64,000 nt of DNA from Atherinomorus stipes (lineage: Eukaryota; Chordata; Actinopteri; Atheriniformes; Atherinidae), in the NCBI GenBank assembly GCA_023101725.1, contig JALJCO010007865.1:432001-496000 (forward strand), given 5' to 3'. A program made the position numbers and the translations under genes. The notes beneath the pieces were generated by a model, which ran no database searches, was not told the origin of the DNA, and was given only the letters and a program-made list of their open reading frames with translations. Position 1 is the stretch's first letter. Each line of letters begins with the position of its first letter. This document shows positions 43,895 to 55,841 of the stretch, one piece after another.

Positions 43895-44213
43895 CGATGT
43901 TCTACCTTTTAGGCTATAAAAATCTACTAAATGATGTGGTTTCCAGTAAATTCTGGACGTTACCCACTCAGGACACTTGGATTACATTGGATGAGCAGTA
44001 TGGAGCAATATTGACCTTAATTTTGGACCTTTTTGGTTCAGGCACCGGTTACCTCCATTATATGAATGTAGGCGGACAACGAACCCCCCCCCCCCCCCCC
44101 CCCGGATCTACGGCTGCATTTTTAGATATTAAAAAAGTGCTCCAGGGTCTTGCTAATCACGAGGGTGAGTAGAAAATGAAGGACCATCATTCTGTGGGTG
44201 TACTATTCCTTTA
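43895..44213. mobile_element. foldback family B, right-arm copy with a C20 run
   Basis: It matches 33540-33857: TCTACTAAATGATG, TTACCCACTCAGGACACTTG, GAGCAGTATGGAG, and TTAAAAAAGTGCTCCAG. The left arm is absent. A pure run of 20 C (44084-44103) replaces the GAAAACGAGAAGTCGTCCTG region of the full copy. Confidence 0.75.
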
Positions 44214-44390
44214 AGTTCAGAAAGTAGTGGAGTTGTGTATACACGTATTGCCCATTCTTCTTAAAAGTGTTTATACTTTTACAGAGTAAGCTGAGCCAGA
44301 ACATTTTCTTTGAACAAAGCCGTATATCTTCCACATACCTTCTTTGAACAAAGAAAGAGGGTATGAAGACTAAAACACAAGAGTAAATCT

Positions 44391-45130
44391 CTTTTTTTTC
44401 AACCCGGACCTTATTTCTAGGAATGTATAGATGCATTTACTCACCAGTAAAGTTTCTGCATTATTTTGACTTCTTGGGAAGATACTGTGGTACGTTGAGT
44501 CGCCCTTCGGTGTACATCCAGTAAAATGGTGGAGACGGGGCAGTTACTCTATAAGACATGACAGTATCTGCAATAAAACTTCTTGATTTCATCAATGCTT
44601 AAGTAGAATGAACGAACGAACGAATACTATTGTCCCGTGAGTTCAGAGTTTCACAGATTGTGGTTTTTTTTCTTGTCTGGGCAGCAGGCTGCTCCTCTCA
44701 GCTGTACTATAGAAGCTCGCACCGTGAACTCCCTGATAAGGAAGCTAAATCTGGACTCACAGGACAATAGTCCTCATTCGTTTGTTCATTCTACTTAAGG
44801 ATGAATAAATTTTTTGGGGTTTGGAAAAATGAAAAGGGAGAAAATTTTTTTCTCTAAAGTAATCAAGCATAACCCCCCCCCCCCCCGAAAAAAGAGGGGG
44901 CGACCAAAACGCAAAGTTTTTGGCAAAAATCAAGGAGTTTTACTGCAGATAATGCCTTATAGAGAGGCTGCCCCATCTCCCCCATTATACTGGATGTACA
45001 CCGAAGGGCGACTCAACGTAATTTCGTCCCAAGGACTCAAAGCGATGCAGAAATTTTTGTGAGTAAATGCAGGTATATGCTTCTAGAAATAAGGTCCAGG
45101 TTGAAAAAAAAAAGAAAGTTATCCTTTAAA
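44391..45130. mobile_element. foldback family C, palindromic copy
   Basis: The left arm TCAACCCGGACCTTATTTCT faces the right arm AGAAATAAGGTCCAGGTTGA. GAGTCGCCCTTCGGTGTACA faces TGTACACCGAAGGGCGACTC exactly over 20 bases. CATTCTACTTAAG faces CTTAAGTAGAATG. The right tip TTATCCTTTAAA suggests a TTAA-like target. A C14 run lies at 44873-44886. There is no transposase. Confidence 0.82.
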
Positions 45131-47405
45131 GTTGTGTATACTTCCACAGCCACTGCAGTCTTGCTAAATGTGACTTATTTAGGATATTTATATCACATAA
45201 TTTACCAACAACTGTCTGCTTTGACATTTGATAAATGAACTCACTGCTGTGCACCCTAGTATGGATTTTGTTCCTGCCAATTAATTTGCAGTGATCTGAA
45301 GAATTTTGCAGTCGCATCTTTTACAACATGTTCCTTGATGAAACTCTGAGCAAGAGGCAGATTTTTTAAAACATGGATATCACAGAGATGCTATCTGATT
45401 CCTTCTGATGAGTTAAAGCCAAGTCCCTCCAGTGCTCAAAGGGAGTCCATTCCACATGAATTATTAGCAAATATAATTTCAGCTATTAGTCCTCTTTCCT
45501 GAACATCTGAACATGGGAAAATGTGGAATTAGAAATTAATACGCCTGAATATCATGGCAGGGTTTTTGAGAAGAGGGGGATTCATTTTCATGTTCTCCTC
45601 TTTCCCTTTCTTTGTATTCTGACCGAGTTTCTGACACATTTATGTGTTAAGTTGGGCTCAAGCAGTTCTATTACCATACAGATTATCCATTGTGAGCTTT
45701 GGCGTGCTGCAGTAAAGAATTAGCATTTAGCAGAGAGAAAGGAAGTACAGGGGCGAAGAAAAATGAAATGAAAAGGGATTATATGTATCCTGCTCCTCTC
45801 CTGTTTATGTCTCTAATCTTCACTGGGGTCAATGTTTTATCTAAATTGATTTCTTCAAGCTAAATACTCGTGTTCTTGCTCAGCAGGATGGTGTTTTGCT
45901 CCTATCTGTGTGTGGTTAAACATTTTTTCTTATCTATGTTAGCATACAGCATAAGGTGATGACTTCATATGCTGGAACAACACTTTTCTCCTTCGTCCAT
46001 ATTTCGAAAATACTGTACACTCAGACAATTACACATTTTTTCCATCAACATGTAGCTACCTCAATAACATGTAGAAAACGTGTGCTTTAAATAAACTGGG
46101 TTATATGACACATTATCTGCTACAACTATGCCAAAAAACAACCTTGAATGGTTATGCCTGCAGGCATGATAATAGGCCTGCTACTATCATATTCCTCATT
46201 GAATTGTATTTTATAGTTTCTGTCCAAGAATTGGATGTATGGAGATATTTGTGGTCTTTGGTTGATAAGACAAGCAATTCCTGCTTTTTGATGTGCAGGG
46301 TTTTTCCTGGTTCTTGGCCCAACTGCTTCAGGATGTATCACCATGGTAACCTCCGCAACAAGATGGTGTATTTCACCATCTCATCATGACTTATTGCTAA
46401 CCATTTATGTCCAAACACGACTGGATTCAACTGAAAGCAAAGTAGAAAAGTTAAAAGCATTTGGTGATAATAGTCAAACTGGTTTCAAATGTTTTTTTTG
46501 CAATGTCTATCATACCTCCACTTCACTCAACTCCTCACTGCCTCTGGCAACATGAGCATGTTGTCCAATATTGGGTTTCACACATTTTCATGCAACACAA
46601 CTGCACTGATAAAAGTAGTAGTTTTAAAGGCATATGCCACCTCTGGGTGAAATTTATCCTCCCCCCGCAGTCCCCTGAGTTGAACAAGTGGGCAGAAGTG
46701 TTTTTTAGCCGACCCAATCATTCTCTAAATCTGGCAGCACTGACTTTAGCTTAGCTTAACATAGTTGCTGTAATCTGGTGTTTCCAACCAGCACCACTTG
46801 TTGAAAGTGAACTAGTTAACTCAAGATGTTTTCCAATTATGTTTCGTGACCCGCACATTCTGATCCAGTACAAACGAGAAGCTGATTTCACATCAAAGGA
46901 CTGACTAGGCGGCATTCAATAGGGGAACTATGCCGCGGAAGTACAGCCGAATCATAGGTGGATCACAGGCAAAGCACCGCGGATAGAAGCAAAGGCAGCA
47001 CGCATGGCGAGCATCCCCAACTTCCATAACCAGGGTAGCCACCGGACGCTGCGTATGCGTGCTGCCTTTGCTACAGTTCGGCAGGAAATGGTATATTTGG
47101 ATCCATGTAAATGCAGCTACTGAGTTTTTGAACCTTTGCCGAAGATGCCTGACAGCTTAAAGATAGATCTGTTAGATGATACTCTTCTTTATTTGAGAGG
47201 TTTTGTGTCAGTTTATATCTGTGTTGATATACTTTTTTTGTTTATAAAGAAACTTGTCTGCAGTCCAGCATCATAGCAAGGAATATGATGGTATGGCTGC
47301 CGTCTTTAGCAAATTGGCAGACTCCTTTGATACTTAAGCATTGTTTTTATTTCCAAGTTGTTCATTGCTGAATTTACAAAATAAAACTATATGGTTTTAT
47401 ATGGG
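45131..47405. other. mostly unassigned; one inverted repeat at 46988-47072
   Basis: AGCAAAGGCAGCACGCAT (46988-47005) has a perfect inverse at 47055-47072 with a 49-base spacer. It may be part of a small foldback element whose outer ends I cannot fix. No gene is supported in the rest. Confidence 0.45.
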
Positions 47406-47660
47406 TAGAGGAGCCAGATGAGGAGGCTCAGGCATCTGGTCAGGATGCGTCCTGGACGCCTGCCTGAGGTGTTCCAGGCACGTCCCACCGGGACGAGGCC
47501 CCAGGAGAGACCCAGGACACGCTGGAGGGACTACGTCTCCCGGCTGGCCTGGGAATGCCTCGGGATTCCCCAGATGAGCTGGCGGCTGGCTGGGCTTCCC
47601 TCCTTCAGCAGCTGCCCCCGTGACCCGACCTTGGATAAGCGGCAGAAGACGGTATGGTTA
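47406..47660 (+). pseudogene. 3' coding end of an RTE/Expander-like LINE
   Basis: Translation gives GRLPEVFQARPTGTRPQERP then RTRWRDYVSRLAWECLGIP, the well-known C-terminal tail of a fish LINE polyprotein. The usual acidic stretch after LGIP is shortened, and the closing LLP-R-PD-type block is frameshifted. The sequence GACCTTGGATAAGCGGCAGA near 47626 is typical of the 3' end. No reverse transcriptase lies upstream, so this is a 5'-truncated copy. The clade name is from memory; the LINE tail itself is secure. Confidence 0.8.
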
Positions 47661-48930
47661 TATAGTTTACTTTGTAATTGAACACCTATAGTAAGCTAAA
47701 ATATATATTAATACAGGGAAAAAAACACAGCCAAGTAGCACTATGTAATTTTGTTGCTAGATTTGTCAATAGTTGCCTGTTTTTGGAAGTCACTAGAGTC
47801 TGAATACTTGCTAAATACTGGCTAGCAACAGAGTCACGAAGTCAGCGACACTGCAAGTTACCAGCTTTTTCCAGACCTACACAGGTACATTCGATCAGAA
47901 ACTAGATGCACCGCTCTTTTAACATGCATAAACGTGCACATATATGGTGTATTTTGAGCCCTGCACACTGAGATCTATTGTGTACATTCCAGGAGTCCTC
48001 ATTGCCCAGCAGCATTCTGAGGCTGGGAAACCGCACAACTCTTTCTTCTGGGAAGCGGACTCATTTTACATCTGCAGGCTTTATGGCGCCGTATCACAGG
48101 CTAACACCTGTTTATCAACATGCGGGCAGGAAGGTGTTTTAACTAGGGGGGGCTGCCAAATGAATGAATGAGTGACGTCATTTTTCCCCATGCGCATTGC
48201 CACCCTACGTCTACAGTACATACTGTACGTGAATAATAATGATAATAATAATGATAACAATAATAAAAACTACGTCTCCACTAAGCATTAATGTTATGGG
48301 GACATTTAACTCTCCATCTTATCTGCATCCATACTGTTGTTTAAGAATCGCTTAAGGTTTGATGCTCACTTGCACACACTGAGCACGCTCCACATCACGG
48401 GCGTACGCACGTGTCAGCATGTAAACAGGAAGTTCATTTCTGGGACTTGCAAAGTAATGCTAGCCAGAGAAAACAAGATTTTTTTTTTCATTTAGACTGA
48501 TGATGAGGTGATGTTGTTGCCACGAGTAATAAATGACTGTAAAATTTTTAAGGCTGAGCAAATTTTCAACTGGGAGTCGAGTTGTTTAGGCTACTTTCAT
48601 GTAGCACGCTTTGCTAATTGCTATCAGTCTTCAGCGGGTTTCGTTGTCCTCACTTCCATTCATTAAACGGTGAAGTTACCAGGCTGCTGACCCGTCGGAT
48701 TTGGATTAATACGTCCCCCTTAAGCGACTAAAGAAATAATAGGCCCTTAAACGCCGGGTAAATGTTGAAAATCGGAGGGATCATGCACATTTAAGCACTT
48801 ACACGGGCTAGTATAGACGTAGCCGGCTAGCAGCCGAAGCAGGCTGATAACTAGCCATGAGATAGGCGTACACACAAATTAAACATTAAAAAGTTCTAAT
48901 AATTAAATTATTGCATTTTTTTCTCCATAA
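47661..48930. other. unassigned sequence with ATAATA microsatellite
   Basis: A TAATAATGATAATAATAATG stretch lies at 48232-48268. No gene or transposon end is recognised. Confidence 0.4.
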
Positions 48931-48933
48931 TGA

Positions 48934-49258
48934 TAATAATAATAATAATAATGATGGATTAGATTTATATTGCACTTTTCTGGACACTCGAAGCGCTCAC
49001 AGTAGATCTATCATTCTTTCACTCCTCATTCATACTTGGTGATGGTAAGCTACGTACTGTATGTAGCCACAGCTGCCCTGGGACAAACTGACAGAAGCGT
49101 GGCAGCTGTTTCGCGCCAACGGCCCCTCCAACCACCACCCGAACCATTCACACACATTCATACACCAGTGGTGCCCCCACTGGAGGCAAGGAGGGTTAAG
49201 TGTCTTGCTCAAGGTCACTGACCAACCTGCTCTACCACCTGAGCCACTGTCGCCCCTA
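48934..49258 (-). mobile_element. tRNA-headed SINE, reverse strand
   Basis: Read on the reverse strand it begins near GGGGCGACAGTGGCTCAGG with an A-box-like TGGCTCAGGTGGT (49234-49246). The B box is lost in a deletion at about 49215-49222. The 3' part contains the mirror of GATTTATATTGCACTTTTCT and ends in an (ATT)n array (48934-48952 region), as expected of a SINE tail. A shorter copy is at 60550-60731. Confidence 0.7.
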
Positions 49259-51400
49259 GTGGCCCCATAGCTCCCAATGTCCCGTGCCATTGAACATCGT
49301 GTCATTTTTTAACACGGACCATGGCTGATTCATCACAGAAACTTAAAAGGACATTATTACAGTTAGAGAGAAGTCAAGAGTCAACATCAGCTGCTGAATT
49401 AGCCTTTGTTAGGAGGCGCCGCACTGAGAGATCTGCCAAACATTAGTAGTGATCCTTGAAGTTTTAAAACACTGTCTTATATCTCTGGCAAAAAGATAGA
49501 CCCCACTCCTGAAATTGCATTGTTTGGTGTGGTTCCTACTGAGGTAGCAACATCTGAGGTACAAACTAGCGCCTTATACTATGTAACTGGAAATCAGCTA
49601 GACCTCCTACACACAAGCGCTGGGTTGAGGATGTAATGGCACACTTAAAACTTGAGAAACTGAAACACTCAAACAGGGGAGCAACTTTGAGGTTTTATAA
49701 GGCTGAAAGCCATTTCTGAATTACTTTAATTTAGAATTTCTGACTAGGGACACTGAGAGGACTACTTAATGGACTCATGATTTCTGTAACAGGCTAGAAG
49801 CTGTGTACTTCTATTTTACTTTAATTATTATTATTATTTCTTACTTATTTTTTTCTCTTTATTATTGTCATGATTATTATTTATTACTATTTACTATTAG
49901 TAGTAGCCTAATATTAGGATTCTGTTTTTCTGATTTATTTTCTGGATGTGTTGTGATTGGCTTTGTTAACTATGTTGTATGTGTTTACAATATAAAAAGC
50001 CAATACAAAAAGTTTAAAATAAATAGTCGTGCTCCTTAAAGGCTGGGACAGGAAGTGACAGGATGGGGACCCTGACCTCAACTTATACCCAACTGCTGAG
50101 CCTTTGGAGCAGGTCCCCTGATTGTAGGTAGTTTGGTGGACAGCAAGGCCTAGGACCTCATCAGGGGGCAATTCCCTGCGATAATCTGCAAATATTAACA
50201 AATATCCGCTAAAAGGTTGACATCATAATACACGCTGCCCTGAACACATGTCAGACAAATGTTCTTCTCACGTGTTTCTCTGAGAGGTTGGGCTGAGCAG
50301 GATGGTTCTGTTTGTGTCAAAGTAACATCCACATGAAGAAGAGGATCCAGCTTCCTACAACATAGCATTGTTCCCGGATTACCAGGGTTCTCTTCACTTG
50401 TCAGTGGATGTCTGTTTGTATTCCCATCAGTCCTTTCCACTCCGGCCTTCTTTTTCACTGTTCTGTCTCTGCATATTCCCCTGATTTGACAGGGTCCATT
50501 CCTGCTACTACACCTGATGGCTCTCTCTGTTTGTAACCACTGTTTTCTCTATTTTCCCATCGTTGATTACTACCCCTCCTGTCCTAAGTCTGTACAGTAC
50601 TTTCTTGTTCCAGTCTTCCTCTCCTTCTCTGTCTGACCTTACAGAAAATAAGTCATGAGGGAGGATCCCATCTGAAAGTTCAGCCAAATGTTAGCAACAC
50701 AGGGAGGGATGTTCCTGAAGAGGAGCACTCGCGCTCTCACTCTTTGTCAAACATGCCTTTCCCCCCCTGGCCTCTTCTTTCCTCCTCCTCCATCTCTTCA
50801 GTTTACCATTTCTCAATTCCCAGTTGAAGCTTCCTGCCAGACTTCTTGAGACTGGCGGCCAATAACAGCAGAGTAGTCTGATACCATCGGATGCCGGAGG
50901 GAGAGGAGGCAGCCTAACAGTTGTCTGGCAAACCCAAACACCTGTATTCTGTCATTGATTTGACGGTTAATCCTCACCCCTCCATCCTTCTTCCTTCTGC
51001 CTGCCTCTCCATCACTCACCTCGCTCTGATCTCCCTGCCTGCCTGTCAGAGGGAATCTGTCATGGTTTTTGCAGCCTGGAGGTGTGTGTGTGTTGTATTT
51101 GGTGTTTGTGTTGAGGTATGCCACATGTGTGTTAGCGTGTGCTGTTTTCGATGAAGTGAATAGGCAGGCGATTTATTAGCTGTGAGGAAAGGATGCCTCT
51201 TCAAATGGTTGGCAGGGTTTGAAAGAAACTGAGCCACAGGTCTGAAGAGAGGGAGTCCGTTTTAATTCAAAATCTCAGAAGCAGAGAATCAGAGAGCGCG
51301 AGAGAAATGAGAACAGAGACGACAGATGGTCTTCAAAGAAGAAATATGAGGTGAAACTGAGGGGTAGTTGAGGTGGAAAAGGCGGGAGTTCATACAGATA
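49259..51400. other. unassigned sequence
   Basis: The region has AT-rich patches (49817-49905) and C/T-rich patches (50740-50800). No gene or element is recognised. Confidence 0.4.
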
Positions 51401-51613
51401 CCTCCACCAAGGAGGTAATGTTTTCGGTAGCGTTGGTTTGTCAGCAACTTCACGGAAAAAGTTCTGGACGGATTGACCTGAAATTATCCCCAGCCATGTG
51501 CCTTAGTCCAAGGACGAACCCATTAAATTTTGGTGGTGATCCAGATCACCTTCTGGATCCAGGAATATTTTGAACGGCTCTTTATCTGCCAGGCGAGAGC
51601 CACTTAGCGGAGG
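51401..51613. mobile_element. CCTCCACCAAGGAGG-type repeat
   Basis: It begins CCTCCACCAAGGAGGTAATG and ends near TTAGCGGAGGTCTGCGCTCT, with CCCATTAAATTTTGGTGGTG and GATCCAGATCACCTTCTGGA inside. I recognise this as a repeat found in fish and other aquatic animals. The short CCTCC/GGAGG ends mirror each other. Confidence 0.65.
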
Positions 51614-51811
51614 TCTGCGCTCTCTGAATGTTTTTCTCGTTAATGTTCTTATGGGGCCAAAATGTTTGCACCTCCAACTTTTACATCCTTGTTACGACCG
51701 TCAGGTTTCCCACATGATGTCACTTCCAGAGCATTTGTCAGTGCATTAGGGTGCACTGACACTGGCACTGTTTGGTTGCATTAAACAAATCCTGGTCTGT
51801 TTCCATGGATG

Positions 51812-52164
51812 CAGGGTTGCCACATGTCCTGGAAAACCTGGATAATGATTGAACATTTGTCCAGTCATGGAAACACATGGAAAATGAGAAAAAGAGTAAA
51901 AAGTCCTGGAAAAGCTTGAGTTGTCCGGGACTTTTTACTGCTTCTCTCTCCATTGCGGCTGAACACAAACAGGTTAAACATTTAACACGAATGTTTGTTT
52001 TCAGCTGCTTTTAAACGGCAACATTAAGCTGAAGCTTCTCTGCTTCGTCGCTACTTCTCTGCTTCATCGCTACCTCGTAACTTGACTCGTACTGTAGCAG
52101 CTGGAAAAGTCCTGAAAATGTCCCAGAAAAGTCCTGGAAAAGAAAGCAAAGAATGGAAACCCTG
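51812..52164. mobile_element. hAT-like MITE (CAGGGTTGCCAC end)
   Basis: The left end CAGGGTTGCCACATGTCCTG and the right end AATGGAAACCCTG mirror loosely. Several copies of AAAAGTCCTGGAAAAG lie inside. The flanking 8-mers do not match, so the target duplication is unproven. Confidence 0.5.
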
Positions 52165-52431
52165 ATAGTCCAGACTGGTTGGAAGAATGCGAACTCAGGT
52201 ACAGACTGAAGGTTGAACACCAAAGTAAAAGCAGAGACCAGACTGCATAAATTTCTTGTTACTCCATTGTTTACTTGCGGTGGCACTACGGTGAGCGTGC
52301 TGTTTATGGCCCTGGCCAATCAATAAGCCAGATTTTCTCTTTCTTGCTTGTTGGTCAGCATAGTGCTGAAGTCAAAACAACAACACCAAGACATTACCCA
52401 GACCAGGAACCGAGACAAGACCAAGAAGTTT

Positions 52432-52700
52432 CCGAGACCAAGACATTGTACGAGACTGGGTAATCTCTTGGTCTCGGTAATGTCTCAGTAATGTCTTGAT
52501 CTAAGGGTGAATTCCAATTCCTGTCTTAACCCTTAATCTTAACCCTCAATCTCAAAAGTGCGCACTCCAGCGAAGTGCAAGTGCTGTCCCGATTCTAAGA
52601 AAGTTAAGTTAAGGGGCAAGTTTGAGGGCTGAATCGCCCTTAATATTGAGATTCTCCGACACCACCCTTGTGAGAAAGGGCTACCCAGAATGCAAGCAGC
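52432..52700. repeat. two decayed repeat pieces
   Basis: CCGAGACCAAGA (52432-52443) has a perfect inverse TCTTGGTCTCGG at 52466-52477. From about 52507 the sequence GGGTGAATTCCAATTCCTGT with CCCTTAATCTTAACCCTCAA resembles the GTCCCAAT-type elements at 14.7 and 17.6 kb. Confidence 0.4.
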
Positions 52701-53147
52701 AAAGAAGGCGAGCTACAAATCTTAAGCATTTTCTTTGTTATTGGAGATATAAATATTAGGAAAACCATTGTTTTATCTTAGTTTAGGCCCATGTTATGGA
52801 TTAGTTACCTCATTGTTGCGTAGTATTTATTTTTATTTTACGATCTTTTGTCAATAGCGGTCGGTGCGGTCAAGCCATGTTGCTATCGTTTAAGTTAGTT
52901 AACGTTACAAAATGGTCATTTTTCTCGGCGCTAATGTCGTTGTTTTATAACGTGCTTGTGCCGATAACAGTATAAGATGACTGGGCTGATGTCATCTCCC
53001 GTAGTCGCAGAGTTATGGAACGATAGTTCTGTTTCATTCCTTCTCTAAACAAAGCTCCTCGCGCTCTTAGCAGGTCGAGTCCTAATGACAATTGTCAGTC
53101 AGGTGACGTGCAGGCCAGCTGACTGGCAGTCATCCAGGAATTCACAG

Positions 53148-53175
53148 AACCAAAGTTACCTACGTAACTTTGGTT
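53148..53175. repeat. perfect 12-bp palindromic hairpin
   Basis: AACCAAAGTTAC and GTAACTTTGGTT are separated by four bases. No element boundary is assigned. Confidence 0.6.
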
Positions 53176-53264
53176 GTAGCTGGTGTTTACCTTTCAATAA
53201 GCCGTGGTATGCGGTGACAGCTGAATATGTCTATGATTAGGCAGGAAGCAAAGTTAAGTCCGCT

Positions 53265-53850
53265 TTAAGAAGACCATGTAAACCCTTAATCCCAAATGAA
53301 AATGATAATTCAGAATAAAACTTAATTCCGAACTAAGTGGTTGGTTTATTTCTCTTTTAATTCTGAATAATATAATTCCCCTCACGTGTATCCGTTGAAT
53401 ACGCTTTAACATAATTACTGTCGTTCTGAGCATGCTCCCTCCCTTGTCCTGTTATAATGGTGCTTGACGAAGCGCATGTGAAACAAGTGCTGGACTTGTG
53501 CCAGCGAGTCTAGCACTAAAGAAGTATGTTTGCGTTGAGTTGCTGCTACAAAACTACAATCAAAATACAGAGAAAATCTGAGTCATTATGTGGTTTTTTA
53601 TGTCGTAGCCGAAATAAAAGGACCAGGAACCGGATTTTGTTTACTTCCTGGTAGACGTTAACGGACGTAAATATGTCACGTCCATCTCCTGTCCAATCAG
53701 AACTCTTCCTAACCACCAAGGCGGAATTAGATAAAAGTTTTTTCCATGTAAACATTAATTCGGAATTATTATTTCCATGTAAACACAAATGAATAATTTA
53801 ATTACGAATTAGTAAATTCGGAATAATCAATTCCCAATTAAAAAACATCA
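53265..53850. mobile_element. foldback MITE with AATTCGGAAT-type arms
   Basis: The arms hold CCATGTAAACCCTTAATCCC, AATTCAGAATAAAACTTAAT at the left, and AATTCGGAATTATTATTTCC with CCATGTAAACAC at the right. A centre with GAAACAAGTGCTGGACTTGT is non-repetitive. It resembles PIF-Harbinger-type MITEs of fish. The edges are approximate. Confidence 0.5.
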
Positions 53851-55240
53851 TGCAACCGGGGCCAGCGTCACACTTAGCTTGGTAATTATTTTTGGGAACT
53901 TGTTTATGTGAACTCAGTTTTTATAAATTGGACTTTGTGGATCATATACAGGATTTGTCTTAACTCCAGGGATTGGCACCATGCAAGTAAACCTGGAGTG
54001 AATTGAAAAGTACCTGATAATGTAAATCTGTGGAAGAAAACCAAATAAAAAGCAGGTCACTGTCAAAAACTGAGTTAAATTTAAGTTGGGAGGACTGTTT
54101 CTGCTGTTTCAGTGCTCTTGAAAGCCAAATAAGACCTTGAACATGAAATGTGAGGGTGTACAGTGGGGATGCGTCTAGAAGATTCAGCTATGAGCGTCAG
54201 AGTTGAGCATCGGTGAGAAAACATTGCTCTCTTCCTGCTTCCTCTGCCTCACAAACTCCCACCTACAAAACGTCATGATGGCCTCAGAGCTTCGTCTCCC
54301 AGCAGCTTTTGAAAGGAGGTACTCAAACAGCCTTTTGAATCAAGGCTTTCCATCTCTCATCTGTTCACATATGCCACAGTATCAGATTGAAAGTTTAAAC
54401 ATGGCTGCAGCTCTTAAAACGATCCACATCCAGAATAAAACAATGTTGACTTGAAACCAACTGTTTGACTGCAGCTGCTGCTGAGAACGCTGAAATCCTC
54501 AAGTGTAAAGGAAGAAGATGAATGACACACAGTTCTGTCACTGTCATGGTAGCCTTCCCACAAGCCTCCAACCTCACACAGTGTGTTTTATTACAATCAG
54601 TAACCATGTCTGCTTGCACTGGGGAAAATGTGCAAGAAATAATGATCTGGATGGTCTTGGGGGTCTGGATTGAAGTGTTCCTATAAGAATTCTACTGGTG
54701 TAAGCAATTTATTTCTTAACACATAGTTCATATTGTTTAAGACACCCCATATATCTGCCAAGTGTGATGCGAAATATGGCTTTAATACAGCGTCGTGCAC
54801 ACCAGGGGACAGGAAATATTTCTACCTCTACACCCACCCTTCCACTCACCCCTTCACCATCCAAAAGTCAGGAGAAACTGAGAAAGAATGTACTCCATGA
54901 GCAGATGTTTGCTTCCTCTGATAAAATAAATGAGATTATTGTTGTGAATGCAGTTATGGCTTGAAACAGGACCCGTGAGGTTTCCATAAAATTGCTTGAA
55001 CAAGTAGAGCTGGGTTTTTATCAGCATTCAAACGCATCACTCTGATGTAAAAGGGAATTTGCAGGATTTTTTGGATAGTTGACAAGCTTTTTATTTAGTA
55101 AATGTTTTTCCTTTGGACCCTGCGCTGCGCTAAAAGTTCCTTCGGGTCTGTTTACTGCAGCCTTACATCATCAACATAGACCGTTAAGAGAGAGGGACGA
55201 ACCCTCCGCTACGTCACCCGTTGGTTTCTGAAGAGCTAAA
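53851..55240. other. unassigned sequence
   Basis: No gene or transposon end is recognised. Frames are all below 84 codons and lack family resemblance. Confidence 0.4.
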
Positions 55241-55800
55241 AATGAAGCCAGGTGGGCGTGTCCCACCGTCGCCATCTTGCCGTGTCACGTGTGTCGGCAC
55301 CCCTGGAAAATACTAAAATGGGTACAGTGCGGCTGCGGGGCAAATGATTGACAGCTGACGTACTCTGGGCTAAACGCTAACCGAGCTAACACGAAACTAA
55401 GAGGAGCTAACAAAGATAAGCCCCCTAAGTGGCGGGGTTAAGGTAAGACGCGCTTAGACTAGCTATTCGCTGACTAAACACCGCCGTTGTGCGACTGCTA
55501 CAAACTGAGACCTTACTGAGAGCAAACAAGGAGCTAACTAGGAGCCACCGGTCCGTCTGCCGCATCTCAATCATAAGGACACACCCTTAATTATGTGTCA
55601 TTTCAAGAATGAATAACATCTAAATGAATGAATTATAAAAATGATATATGATTTTTTGAACCAGGCTGTAAACATGTTTATTTCTGCTGTGAAGTTGGTC
55701 TGTTTAACATGGGAGTCTGTGGGGATTTGCTCAGTCTTGCAGCCCGTAGCGGATGAAGGGAGAACTACAAAAATGACTTCTTCCGGGTAGCGTCATAGAG
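55241..55800 (-). repeat. dispersed repeat, single-unit relative of the 42-kb minisatellite
   Basis: Read on the reverse strand, 55620-55760 matches 42060-42600 but holds one unit (TTCACAGCAGAAATAAACAT, then GTTTACAGCCTGG; 55658-55693). The rest, with GCCAGGTGGGCGTGTCC near 55247, looks like the body of the same fish repeat. Confidence 0.65.
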
Positions 55801-55841
55801 GTTGCCGCTTGATCACTGACCACCATCTCAGTGATTCTGTA

